The notes below the pieces were generated by a model. It did not search any database. It was not told the origin of the DNA and was given only the letters and a program-made list of their open reading frames with translations. 64,000 nt of DNA from Eubacteriales Family XIII. Incertae Sedis bacterium (GTDB lineage: Bacteria > Bacillota > Clostridia > Peptostreptococcales > Anaerovoracaceae): contig JAISTX010000042.1 in the NCBI GenBank assembly GCA_031272365.1, positions 21,505-85,504 of the forward strand, given 5' to 3'. Of this stretch, positions 25,209-33,512 are shown piece by piece. Position 1 is the first letter of the stretch. Each line of letters starts with the position of its first letter. Both the position numbers and the translations under genes were made by a program.

Positions 25209-25221
25209 CGCCTGACGATTA

Positions 25222-25236
25222 TGGTATACTGGTGCC
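25222..25236 (+). promoter_or_regulatory. Extended -10 promoter of the DNA glycosylase gene (leaderless)
   Basis: TGG-TATACT (25225-25230) is followed by 6 nt and then the ATG; no ribosome site is present. The promoter begins only about 15 nt from the end of element A, so the insertion may have replaced the native upstream sequence. Confidence 0.6.
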
Positions 25237-25740
25237 ATGCTGCTGACCCACCCATGGCCGCCGCTCTACCAGAGCGACTCGAAAGTGCTCATTCTCGGTA
25301 CGATTCCGTCTCCCAAGTCACGGGAAATGGGGTTTTACTACGGCCATCCACAAAACATCTTCTGGCGGACGCTCGCCAATGTGCTCGGGCAGTCGGAGCC
25401 GCCCTATGATAGGGACGCGCGCCGCGATTTTGCATTACAAAACAGGATTGCCCTGTGGGACGTTTTGCATTCCTGCGAAATAGACGGGGCCTCTGACGCA
25501 AGCATCAAAGACCCCGTGCCCAACAAATTCCGCCCCATCCTTGAATCATCACAAATCTCGTCCATTTTCACAACAGGCAAGACCGGCACTTTGTTATTCA
25601 ATCAATACTGCGCGGTGGAAGCGGGCATTCCTTCAATCTACCTGCCGTCAACAAGCCCGGCTAACCGTGCCGCCCAAGCCCGACCGGAATACCGCGAGCA
25701 GTGGATGCAGGTCGCCCAAGCGCTCGGGACAGCAGAATAG
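25237..25740 (+). CDS. DNA-deoxyinosine (hypoxanthine) glycosylase, UDG family 6
   Basis: The 167-residue protein removes hypoxanthine from DNA in base excision repair. GTIPSPKSREMGFYYGHPQN matches the family-6 motif (GxxPSxxS with GFYYGHPQN), and the C-terminal LPSTSPANR matches the second active-site motif. The gene is a probable leaderless unit between two repeat-element ends. A lone element end lies 19 nt after its stop. The protein itself looks intact. Confidence 0.88.
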   Translation: MLLTHPWPPLYQSDSKVLILGTIPSPKSREMGFYYGHPQNIFWRTLANVLGQSEPPYDRDARRDFALQNRIALWDVLHSCEIDGASDASIKDPVPNKFRPILESSQISSIFTTGKTGTLLFNQYCAVEAGIPSIYLPSTSPANRAAQARPEYREQWMQVAQALGTAE

Positions 25741-25758
25741 CGGGACGGTGTGATGGCG

Positions 25759-25785
25759 TGTCATGGGGACGTATAATCTGACACA
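25759..25785. repeat. Solo element end C
   Basis: This single 27-nt copy of the element-A/B left end carries one change (TATAATCTGACA). No matching right end lies nearby. The rest of the 25741-25902 gap holds AT-rich sequence and the ribosome site of the next gene. Confidence 0.65.
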
Positions 25786-25902
25786 CTCCCCGAAGGGGGA
25801 AATATAGACTTTTGGTTCGAAAATACCATTCTGTTTCAAACTGCGGCGAGCGGGGTATGAGAAAAGGAAGTACGAATATCGCTCGGAGTGAGGAGAAGAA
25901 GG

Positions 25903-28900
25903 ATGGTTCACAAGGAAATGAGGATAGGTATGGTTTCGGCGCGGCACAGGACGCTGCGCATGATGCTGGCGTTTTTGCTGGCGCTCTGCATGGTGGTCAG
26001 CTACACGGTGCCGCTTTCCGCGTTCGCGGAGGAGGCGCCAGAGGAGCCTTCCGCGGGCGTGGAGCAGCCGGCGGAAGGTGGCGGCGAGCAAGACCCGCCA
26101 CCGGCCGAGGGCGGCGAGCAGCCGTCGGGGACGGAGACACTCCCGCCCGCAGAGGGCGGTTCGAAAACCGTCTCGCAAGGCGGCGGCGAAGGTGGTGAAA
26201 CCGGCGCCGGCGGTAACGGCGAAGGGCAGGAGCCCGCGGACGGCACGGGCGGCGAAAACGGCGGCGGTAGCGTGGATGGCGGAGAAGACACCGTCACGCC
26301 CGACCCGCAGCCCGCGGGCGAGGACATGCTTGATGGAATCGTCACGCTCGGATTCGAACCGCTGGCGAATGTTAACTGCAGTGTATATTGGTATCATCAG
26401 ACAAGTAGCCTCGTGAAAGGATCCGATCCTGCACAGGCGGTGCTGCGTCTTGACTTCGACAATGAAGCAGAAGCGGATCTGAGCGACTTGGTCGTGACGG
26501 TCAGTGAAAACGAGGATCTATTTGCCATCAACAAGGTTTATAACCAGACTCAAGTTTTTGTCTATATCGTTTTGAAAGATTCCAACATCGCACCGGCCAC
26601 TTACGATACAGGGACTGTGTATTTTTCGAGCGCGCAAAACGATTGGTCCGGTAGCCGCGCGAGCGGGAGCATCACCGTGACGCAGCCCGCGCCGACGGGG
26701 CTGGCGATCCTCGACGGCTACGATCACGGCACCTCGGCGGCGAATATCGAGGCGGTAGCGGGCGAGACGGCGTACATCGACATCGACATCCTGCCGGATG
26801 CGCCGAACGGCGCGAAGTTCATCTGGGGCACGGCCACGGTCGACCTCGCGTATACGATTGACGGTGAGGACGCGCTCTTCGATGTTATCGACGCGTCCGC
26901 GTTCGCCGTGACGATCAACAAACAGCTCCAGGTAGTCTGGGATGAAGGCGAAGGCGGCAAGGCGGTCTACCAGATCCCGACGCTGCCGTTTGAGTCGACG
27001 AGCGTCGACATTGCCGTGACCCCGGGCTACGCGCTCGCGGGCAAGACGGTGAGCTACACGATCACCGTCCACTACGACAGCGTGAGCTATGGCGGCACCG
27101 GCGTGCTCTCCGCGCAAGGCACGATCAAGGTGAACCCGCCTGCGGGACCGACGATCTCCGCGGCCGCGTCCCTCGACTTCGGGACGAAGACGGTCGGACA
27201 GATTGGTGCACCCGAGCTGTGGACGACGTTCCAATGGAGCGTACCAGATTCCCGCATCGGAAACATGAGCGGATTGGTCGGCATGAATCTCGTCTCGGTA
27301 TCGGACGACTTTGAAATCGTCTCTGCATGGTACGACGAAAACCAGCCCATTGCGACCAATCAGGTCACCGTCAGACCGAAGGCGTCTCTGGGCATAGGAC
27401 TCCACACCGGCACGCTCACCCTGACGCTGCCGAGCAGCTATGGCGCGGGTATCAAGTGGACGAAGACCGTCCCCCTCAGCATCAATGTGGTGCAGCCCGC
27501 GCCGTCGGAACTAAAGGTGGTCGAACGCGACGGCCAGACGCCCGCCGCCGACATCACGCTCTGTCCCGGGCAGACGAAGAAGCTGACGGTCGACATCAAG
27601 CCGGACGCGCCGGTGGAAGGCCAGCCGTACGAGTGGGGCACGGCGACGCTCTGCCTCCGATTTTGGGTCGACGGATTTTCTCCCGATAATGCCGGCGTCA
27701 GCGTTTCATTCTTCGATGTGACGCTCGAGGGCCTCGAAGACTATCCCGTGCCATGGTCCAATGAGGGAGAAGCCAGCATCTATCTCGACCGTTTCAGCTC
27801 GGAAACCATGGACTTCAACGTGACGCCCGGGGCAAAGCTGGCGGGAAGAACCGTGACATACGAAATATCGGTGTATGACACCGAAGGCATCGACGTCGTG
27901 TCCACCACCGGCACAATCACCGTCGCGGCGGATCACGCCTACGGCGCGTGGGATGACAACGAGACGACCGGCACCGGCACGCGCACCTGCACCCGCTGCG
28001 GGCACACCGAGACGCGGCACTTCCCGACGGGGCTGCTGGTCGCGACGCGCGGCGACTACAAAGACGCGCGCGACATCACGCTCATCCATGGTGACACGGC
28101 TGAGCTGACGGTGGACATCCTGCCGGATGCGCCGGTGGAGGGCAGTCCGTATCTTTACGGCAACGCCAGTATCACGCTCTCCTGGTGGGTGAAAGGTATC
28201 GACGTGCCGGGGAAAGAGCTTGCGGTCAATATCACCGGCCTTGGCCCGGTGGCCTGGGGCGACATATCGGGCAATGGCAACTCTGGTGGCGTGGCACATT
28301 TCCTGAACGTGCCGTTCACATCCGAGGTGATGGACTTCGCGGTCACGCCTTCGGAAGCGCTCGCTGGCCTGGACGTCCATTACGACATCCAGGTCACCTA
28401 CGACAACACTACCTACGGCGGAAAGTCCCGCCTGTTGACCACGGAAGGTGTGATTCACGTCACGTCTCCGGAGCCTGTGATCTACCCGGTGCTCGAAGAC
28501 TTCGGCACGTGGAGCGGCGCGGGCACGTTGACGGCACGCGTAGGCGCACAGGGCGACACCTTTGTGCTGCTCAGCTATCAGGGCAATCCTGTTGCGGAGG
28601 ACAACTACGACGTGACGACCGACGGCGCGTTCATCACGCTACACGCGGACTATCTGGCGACGTTCGCGGCGGGGACGCATATGCTGCTGGCGGAGTTTGA
28701 GAGCGGGGTTTCCGCACCTATCACGCTGGTGGTGCCAGCGGCGGTAGCCGGTGGTGTGAGCGGTGGCTCCGGCGATAGCGGCTCGAGTGGTCAGGATTCG
28801 ACGACCGGCGCGCAGAATGACAGCGAGGTGTCTACTGCAGATGCCGAGGGTCTGGATTCCCGGGTCAAGCCCGGGAATGACAGTGTGCTGTCCGGGAATG

Positions 28901-29151
28901 ACAAAGGGAATCCCTCTGACAAGGATCCGGACCGGAGCGCTTCACCATCTGCGGCTTCTCGCAATGAAAGCGAACTGTCCGCGGGAAGTGGCGGGGAGCT
29001 CGGCGAAGTCATCGCGGAGCCGCAGGAGCCTGACGCGGCCGACGCGGCGCACAGCATGGCGGGCACCGCAGCGCTCATCCTGATTGCGGCGGGCGCAGCG
29101 GCGGGCCTGCTCCTCTTCGTGACCGGCAAGCGTCGCAAACAGAACACATAG
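25903..29151 (+). CDS. Large secreted repeat protein with C-terminal membrane anchor
   Basis: The 1082-residue protein has a long signal peptide ending near SAFAEE (about residue 42), then a Glu/Gly/Pro-rich linker (45-145). Beta-rich repeats follow. Three are related, each opening with AxxIT/NIEA-like strands, a IDILPDAPxxGxxYxxG core and an SEVMDFAVTP-like end (about 265-400, 540-680, 710-840). A Cys-rich RTCTRCGHTETRHF segment lies between repeats. The C-terminus is a low-complexity linker, a membrane helix (AALILIAAGAAAGLLLFV) and a KRRKQ tail. There is no LPxTG motif, so it is probably held by the helix. RBS GAGGAGAAGAAGG. The function is unknown; adhesion is an inference. Confidence 0.8.
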   Translation: MVHKEMRIGMVSARHRTLRMMLAFLLALCMVVSYTVPLSAFAEEAPEEPSAGVEQPAEGGGEQDPPPAEGGEQPSGTETLPPAEGGSKTVSQGGGEGGETGAGGNGEGQEPADGTGGENGGGSVDGGEDTVTPDPQPAGEDMLDGIVTLGFEPLANVNCSVYWYHQTSSLVKGSDPAQAVLRLDFDNEAEADLSDLVVTVSENEDLFAINKVYNQTQVFVYIVLKDSNIAPATYDTGTVYFSSAQNDWSGSRASGSITVTQPAPTGLAILDGYDHGTSAANIEAVAGETAYIDIDILPDAPNGAKFIWGTATVDLAYTIDGEDALFDVIDASAFAVTINKQLQVVWDEGEGGKAVYQIPTLPFESTSVDIAVTPGYALAGKTVSYTITVHYDSVSYGGTGVLSAQGTIKVNPPAGPTISAAASLDFGTKTVGQIGAPELWTTFQWSVPDSRIGNMSGLVGMNLVSVSDDFEIVSAWYDENQPIATNQVTVRPKASLGIGLHTGTLTLTLPSSYGAGIKWTKTVPLSINVVQPAPSELKVVERDGQTPAADITLCPGQTKKLTVDIKPDAPVEGQPYEWGTATLCLRFWVDGFSPDNAGVSVSFFDVTLEGLEDYPVPWSNEGEASIYLDRFSSETMDFNVTPGAKLAGRTVTYEISVYDTEGIDVVSTTGTITVAADHAYGAWDDNETTGTGTRTCTRCGHTETRHFPTGLLVATRGDYKDARDITLIHGDTAELTVDILPDAPVEGSPYLYGNASITLSWWVKGIDVPGKELAVNITGLGPVAWGDISGNGNSGGVAHFLNVPFTSEVMDFAVTPSEALAGLDVHYDIQVTYDNTTYGGKSRLLTTEGVIHVTSPEPVIYPVLEDFGTWSGAGTLTARVGAQGDTFVLLSYQGNPVAEDNYDVTTDGAFITLHADYLATFAAGTHMLLAEFESGVSAPITLVVPAAVAGGVSGGSGDSGSSGQDSTTGAQNDSEVSTADAEGLDSRVKPGNDSVLSGNDKGNPSDKDPDRSASPSAASRNESELSAGSGGELGEVIAEPQEPDAADAAHSMAGTAALILIAAGAAAGLLLFVTGKRRKQNT
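28851..28912 (+). repeat. REP-like palindrome inside the surface protein gene
   Basis: TTCCCGGG-TCAAG-CCCGGGAA (28857-28877) is a perfect 8-bp hairpin followed by ATGACA, and a second CCGGGAATGACA follows. It is translated in frame as GLDSRVKPGNDSVLSGND within the linker. This wording is typical of intergenic REP palindromes of other bacteria. Confidence 0.6.
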
Positions 29152-29186
29152 GCGCCGCATTCCATCAAGCGCGGTGGTATGTCATT

Positions 29187-29234
29187 TATAATCAGCCGAA
29201 ACGGGGTCAAAAAGGCATGTTTCGGCTGATTATA
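29187..29234 (+). terminator. Hairpin after the surface protein gene
   Basis: Perfect 16-bp arms (29187-29202 and 29219-29234) flank a 16-nt loop. It lies 35 nt after the stop codon and is followed by an AT-rich stretch (AGAATTTGAATTTT). It is a probable terminator, although the loop is long. Confidence 0.6.
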
Positions 29235-29289
29235 GAATTTGAATTTTCACGTCGACAGGCGGACCTGTTCGTTATAGAATTGCCATGCG

Positions 29290-29648
29290 TGTCATGGGGA
29301 CGTATAATTTGACACACTCCCCAGCCTCGACGCCCTTGAACTCTTTGTGCTCGTTGCTCGTCCTTACAATTGAGATTTGCTGACTGCTTCAGTGGACTTT
29401 CCGCTCTGCCGCGGCCCCGTCAAGCTGACGACAGGATACTGTGCCGCACGGTCACGGAGCGTCTGTGTCAATTCCCGTTCAACAAATTTCATTGATGCCT
29501 CCCAAAATCTATGCATATTTTATATAAGAATAACAAATTTGCATAGATTCCGCAATGCCGATTTTCACTGGTTGCCGCTACCAAGCAACAGGATAAGCTT
29601 CCGTCAGAAAAGAAGAAGTAATGTGTCAAATTATACGTCCCCATGACA
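29290..29648. mobile_element. Inverted-repeat element B (MITE-like)
   Basis: This 359-bp element has perfect 27-nt inverted ends (29290-29316 and 29622-29648). About 100 bp inside the left end match element A at roughly 95 percent; the remainder differs. It lacks a credible coding frame. The following 29649-29799 holds a 10-bp-arm hairpin (29698-29707 with 29733-29742) and a TACAAT box for the next gene. Confidence 0.75.
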
Positions 29649-29799
29649 CACTGTTCTCCCGTATTCCCTGTACTCCATGATGTACCCATTATAATATAAT
29701 GATCGCGAAAGATTCCACTTCGTCCGGACTCGCGCGATCATTTTGTAGTACAATTGCCGCAAAGGTAACAACATAGAGTCTTATCGGAGAAAAATATTG

Positions 29800-30219
29800 A
29801 TGACCAGACATTTTGAATACATGCTCGCCGCGCCGCGCGAGGATTTTTACGATATCACATCGCAGGTGCGCGAAGCCGTGCGTACGAGCGGCATAGAAAG
29901 CGGCATCGCTGTGGTCTTCTGCCCGCACACGACGGCGGGGATCACGATCAATGAGAATGCCGACCCCGACGTGGTGCGCGATTTGCTCTTTGCCTTGGGC
30001 AAGACATACCCCGACCGCCCGGAGTTTCGCCACGGCGAGGGCAATTCGGCGGCGCATTTGAAGGCAAGCGTGATCGGGTCGAGCGTGACGGTGATTGTCG
30101 AAGACGGGCGGTTGGCCTTGGGGACGTGGCAGGGGATATATTTCTGCGAGTTTGACCCGCCGAGGAAGCGGAAGTTTTTTGTGAAGGTCATGGGGAGGAA
30201 TGCCCAAGCAAAATTGTAG
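29800..30219 (+). CDS. YjbQ/UPF0047 family protein, classical subfamily
   Basis: The 139-residue protein has the full set of family motifs: FCPHTTAGITINENAD, HGEGNSAAHLKAS, GRLALGTWQGIYFCEFD and PRKRKFFVKVMG. The conserved histidines suggest a metal or substrate site. The physiological role of the family is not established. GGAG lies 10 nt before the ATG; a TTG directly before it, 7 nt from GGAG, is an equal alternative. It is a distant paralog of the gene at 24266. Confidence 0.9.
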   Translation: MTRHFEYMLAAPREDFYDITSQVREAVRTSGIESGIAVVFCPHTTAGITINENADPDVVRDLLFALGKTYPDRPEFRHGEGNSAAHLKASVIGSSVTVIVEDGRLALGTWQGIYFCEFDPPRKRKFFVKVMGRNAQAKL

Positions 30220-30282
30220 TATAATGGGGCGGCAAAGTTAACAAATATCATTGCGGCGCGGGGGTTGAAGGAGGGTATTATT

Positions 30283-31782
30283 ATGGATTTCAGGTTTGGC
30301 ACAGTCGGCAGTATCTACAAAAACCATTTCCGCCCGGATCGGCCGGCGGTGTATTTCAAAGAAACAACCTACACGTATCAGGAGCTCGACGACAAGGTGC
30401 GGGCATTCGCAAACTACCTGAAAGCGAAGGGCGTCGCGAAGGGCGACAAGGTCATCCTCGACGCGGGCAACTGCCCGGAGTTCCTCTTCCTGTACTGCGG
30501 CGTCGGGCGCAATGCGGCCGTGGTCGTGCCGGTCAACCCGATGCTGACGCTGCCCGAGCTCACCTACATCGCGGGCGACTCGGACGCGGCGTGGATGATC
30601 GTCCAGGAAGGCGTGATGGCGAAGCACGGCTACACGGAGGAGGGCCTTTCCGAAGCGCTCGGCGTGCGTGTGCTCGTGCTCGGGGAGGCGATGCTCGCCG
30701 AGGCGGAGGCGGCGCCCAGGGACGACTTCGACCTGATCGAGAGCCCGGATGAAATCTCGACGTTCCTGTACACCTCCGGCACGACGGGGCAGCCCAAGGC
30801 GGCGATGCTCTCCCACCACAACCTCGTCGTGAACGCCTGGCAGGACTCGGTGATGCTGCAAATGTACGACGACGACGTCTTCCTCTGCGTGCTCCCGATG
30901 TTCCACGTCTTCGCTTTCACGACCAGCATCCTGATCCCGCTGTTCCGCGGCGCGTCCACGGACATCGTCGAGGCCTTCCAGCCGAAGACCGTCATCAGCG
31001 AGCTGCTCGCGAAGAAGGTCAACGTCTTCCTCGGCGTGCCGGCGATGTACATGGTCCTGATCGAGGCGGGCAAAAACAACATCAAATTCCCCGACCTGCG
31101 CATCGCGGTGTCCGGCGGCTCCGCGCTGCCGGTGGAGATCTACCGCCAGACGAAGGAGCTCGTCGGCTTGCCGGTCATCGAGGGCTACGGGCTGACGGAG
31201 GCGTCGCCCGCCTGCACCTTCAACCCGACGTTCGGCGTGCAGAAGGCCGGATCCATCGGCGTGCACATCCCCGAGATCACCGTGATCGTGGGCGGCGAGA
31301 ACGACGAGGAGCTGCCGGTCGGCGAGGTCGGCGAGCTGCTCGTGCGCGGCGAAAACGTGATGAAGGGCTACTACAACCGGCCGGAGGAGACGGCGGAGGC
31401 GCTCCGGGGTGGCTGGCTGCACACCGGCGACCTCGCGAAAATGGACGAGGACGGGTATTTCTTCATCGTCGACCGCAAAAAGGACATCGTCGTCGTCGCC
31501 GGCCTCAACGTCTACCCGCGCGAGGTGGAGGAAGCCCTGTACGGCCACCCGCAGATCAAAGACGCCGCCGTCATCGGCAAGCCGGACGCGCTTCGCGGCG
31601 AGGCGCTTGTCGCCTATGTCGTGCCCAAAGAGGGCGAGGCGCCGGACACGAAGGAAATCATCGCATGGCTCAAGGAGCGCCTCGCGGCCTACAAGATCCC
31701 GCGCCGCGTCGAGCTGCGCGAGGAGCTCCCCCGCAACAGCTCCGGCAAAATCCTCAAGCGCCTCCTGAAAGAGGAAGCGTAG
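30283..31782 (+). CDS. Long-chain acyl-CoA synthetase (AMP-binding)
   Basis: The 499-residue ANL-superfamily enzyme activates a carboxylic acid with ATP and CoA. YTSGTTGQPKAAML is the P-loop, EGYGLTEASPAC the A5 motif, and GWLHTGDLAKMDEDGYFFIVDRKKD and a C-terminal NSSGKILKR lysine complete the adenylation and thioester-forming residues. The length and layout fit fatty acyl-CoA ligases of anaerobes. ATG at 30283 has AAGGAGGG. A TATAAT at 30220-30225 is a probable promoter. The chain length preference cannot be told. Confidence 0.9.
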   Translation: MDFRFGTVGSIYKNHFRPDRPAVYFKETTYTYQELDDKVRAFANYLKAKGVAKGDKVILDAGNCPEFLFLYCGVGRNAAVVVPVNPMLTLPELTYIAGDSDAAWMIVQEGVMAKHGYTEEGLSEALGVRVLVLGEAMLAEAEAAPRDDFDLIESPDEISTFLYTSGTTGQPKAAMLSHHNLVVNAWQDSVMLQMYDDDVFLCVLPMFHVFAFTTSILIPLFRGASTDIVEAFQPKTVISELLAKKVNVFLGVPAMYMVLIEAGKNNIKFPDLRIAVSGGSALPVEIYRQTKELVGLPVIEGYGLTEASPACTFNPTFGVQKAGSIGVHIPEITVIVGGENDEELPVGEVGELLVRGENVMKGYYNRPEETAEALRGGWLHTGDLAKMDEDGYFFIVDRKKDIVVVAGLNVYPREVEEALYGHPQIKDAAVIGKPDALRGEALVAYVVPKEGEAPDTKEIIAWLKERLAAYKIPRRVELREELPRNSSGKILKRLLKEEA

Positions 31783-31850
31783 CCGCCCGCAAGGCAGGCT
31801 GATACTGCACGAAACGCATACCTTGCATTCCCCCATGCGCCGCAATGGTT

Positions 31851-31862
31851 TATAATACCGTT
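31851..31862 (+). promoter_or_regulatory. -10 box of the VanZ gene (leaderless)
   Basis: A perfect TATAAT (31851-31856) is followed by 6 nt and an in-frame GTG. An ATG at 31845 overlaps this box and so cannot be the start if this promoter is used. Confidence 0.5.
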
Positions 31863-32510
31863 GTGAGCGACTGGGTGATACGAGGATATGAGCTGTTGAC
31901 CGTCATCGTTCCGTTCTGGGTGACGCTTGAGGCAGTGGGCCGCGCGAACCGGCGGCGGGGGCAGATAGATGGCAGAAGCTACGTGCTGGGGGCATGGGTC
32001 TTCGCGATCTACATCTTTGGCGTCTTCCATTTCACGGGCGCGGGCACGCTGCACGACATCCTGCGGCTCGGGCTCTCGCTGCGCGACGACCAGGCAAACC
32101 TCCAGTTCCTGTCCGACTACATGATCCCGTCGGAGTACGCGCTCAACGTCGTGCTCTTCCTGCCGTTCGGCTTCCTCGTGCCGCTGCTCTGGCCCAAGGC
32201 CAACCGCCTCCCCGTCATCGTGCCGGCCGGCTTCGCCTTCTCCCTCCTGATCGAGCTCAGCCAGCTATTGAATAATAGAGCGAGCGACGTGGACGACCTG
32301 CTCATGAACACGCTCGGCGCGCTCGCAGGCTTCCTGCTGTTCCGCGCCGCCTTTTTCGGTGCGGCTGCCACCGGGCAGGGCGCGCGGGCCGAGCGGCTGC
32401 AAGCGCGGGAGAGCGCGGTCAAACACGAGCCGCTGCTCTACATCGCCGTGATGTTCCTCGGGCGCTTCCTGCTGTTCAACGAAGTAGGGCTGTGGGGGAT
32501 GCTGCCCTAA
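31863..32510 (+). CDS. VanZ-like membrane protein
   Basis: The 215-residue protein has about five membrane helices and the VanZ-type core: NVVLFLPFGFLVPLLWPK, FSLLIELSQLLNNRASDVDDLLMNTLGALAGFLLF. VanZ proteins confer low-level teicoplanin resistance in enterococci; most clostridial homologues have no proven role. The start is set at the GTG at 31863 because the ATG 18 nt upstream lies inside the -10 box. If a different promoter is used, the ATG at 31845 would add six residues. It is a single gene. Confidence 0.85.
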   Translation: MSDWVIRGYELLTVIVPFWVTLEAVGRANRRRGQIDGRSYVLGAWVFAIYIFGVFHFTGAGTLHDILRLGLSLRDDQANLQFLSDYMIPSEYALNVVLFLPFGFLVPLLWPKANRLPVIVPAGFAFSLLIELSQLLNNRASDVDDLLMNTLGALAGFLLFRAAFFGAAATGQGARAERLQARESAVKHEPLLYIAVMFLGRFLLFNEVGLWGMLP

Positions 32511-32527
32511 CGCAAAAATTATTTTTC

Positions 32528-32541
32528 GTCAAGTGCTTGAC
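32528..32541. promoter_or_regulatory. MarR operator site 1
   Basis: GTCAAG-TG-CTTGAC is a 14-bp palindrome overlapping the -35 hexamer of the marR promoter. It is a likely autorepression site, and a related site lies 31 nt downstream. Confidence 0.65.
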
Positions 32542-32565
32542 AAATAGCGCGCCAGCCGCTATACT
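32537..32565 (+). promoter_or_regulatory. marR-family gene promoter
   Basis: TTGACA (32537-32542), a 17-nt spacer and TATACT (32560-32565) form a near-consensus sigma-A promoter flanked by two palindromes. It is one of the strongest promoters in the window. Confidence 0.8.
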
Positions 32566-32572
32566 CTATTTT

Positions 32573-32586
32573 GTCAGGTACTTGAT
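32573..32586. promoter_or_regulatory. MarR operator site 2
   Basis: GTCAGG-TA-CTTGAT is a degenerate copy of site 1, placed at the transcription start. The two sites are 45 bp centre to centre, about four helical turns, which would suit cooperative binding of two dimers. Confidence 0.55.
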
Positions 32587-32629
32587 TATTTGAATAACAC
32601 ATAGATATGCAATAGAGAGGAATAGGACT

Positions 32630-33301
32630 ATGAATGAGATAAAGACGACGATTGCCGAACAATTGCGGCAACTGCAGATGCTGATGCACCGCGCATCGTT
32701 CCACCCCTTCATGGCGGGGGGGCGGGCGCACAACCCGCACCGCGGGCAGGGGCGCGTGCTCGCCATCCTCAAATTGAAGCCGGAAATCAGCCAGCGGGAG
32801 CTCACCTACCTTTTGGGCATGAGCAGGCAGTCGATTGCCGAACTGCTGGCGAAGCTCGAGAGGAGCGGCTACATCACGCGCGAACCGTCCGAGGAGGACA
32901 GGCGCGTCGTGACGGTCCGGCTGACCGAGGCGGGCAAGTCCGCCGCCGACGGCGCCGAGGAAGAAGCGCCTGAAACGGAAAAGATACTGGGCTGCCTGAA
33001 TGACGACGAGCTCGCCGCGTTCAGCGGCTATCTCGGGCGGATCATCCAGCGCTATGAAGAGCAGTTCCCGGAAGAGGACTTTGAGCAGAGGCGCAAAATG
33101 ATGGAGGAGTTCATGGCGCAGCACGGGCACGGCTTCGGCGGGCACGGCAGGCCCCACGGCCGCGGTTGCGGCGGCGGGCATGGCAGACCCCGCAGGCACG
33201 GCTCCGGTGACCATGAGCGGTTCCCCGGGCATCCGCACGACCGGCCCATGCACCACGGTTTCCCCGGGCAGCGATGCCGGGGCGGCGCGGACCATAGCTG
33301 A
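32630..33301 (+). CDS. MarR-family transcriptional regulator with His/Gly-rich tail
   Basis: The 223-residue protein has a winged helix (residues 35-110): GQGRVLAILKLKPEISQREL, LLGMSRQSIAELLAKLERSGYI and the wing REPSEEDRRVVTVRLTEAG. From about residue 160 the chain becomes His-, Gly- and Arg-rich (QHGHGFGGHGRPHGRGCGGG) with about fifteen histidines and two cysteines to the end. That tail is unusual for MarR proteins and suggests metal sensing or binding. The gene is preceded by a strong promoter with two palindromes and by GAGAGGAATAGG. No adjacent target gene is evident apart from the downstream oxidoreductase. Confidence 0.88.
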   Translation: MNEIKTTIAEQLRQLQMLMHRASFHPFMAGGRAHNPHRGQGRVLAILKLKPEISQRELTYLLGMSRQSIAELLAKLERSGYITREPSEEDRRVVTVRLTEAGKSAADGAEEEAPETEKILGCLNDDELAAFSGYLGRIIQRYEEQFPEEDFEQRRKMMEEFMAQHGHGFGGHGRPHGRGCGGGHGRPRRHGSGDHERFPGHPHDRPMHHGFPGQRCRGGADHS

Positions 33302-33315
33302 CGGGTTTTCACAAC

Positions 33316-33351
33316 ACGGGCGGGCGTCTGCCCCGCCCGTCGCTTTTTTTT
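33316..33351 (+). terminator. Intrinsic terminator of the marR gene
   Basis: ACGGGCGGG (33316-33324) pairs with CCCGCCCGT (33332-33340) and is followed by CGC and eight T residues. It is a classical rho-independent terminator 14 nt after the stop codon. Confidence 0.9.
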
Positions 33352-33430
33352 GCGCAGGGCGCAGCCTCGGGGCAAAATTTCAATTCCTGTTGTATCAGGA
33401 AATGCCAGCGCTGCCAGCAACCGGTGGAAA

Positions 33431-33512
33431 ATACCGCAATAGTTGAAAAAATGCCCCCCAGAGGCAGACTTCGGGGGGTTCGGATACCGCAATAATTGAA
33501 AAAATGCCCCCC
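33431..33512. repeat. 29-nt direct repeat pair in the intergenic region
   Basis: Units 33431-33459 and 33484-33512 share 28 of 29 bases (ATACCGCAATA, then TTGAAAAAATGCCCCCC) and start 53 bp apart. The rest of the 33352-33613 gap holds nothing recognised apart from a TATAAT (33578-33583) and the ribosome site of the next gene. Confidence 0.6.
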
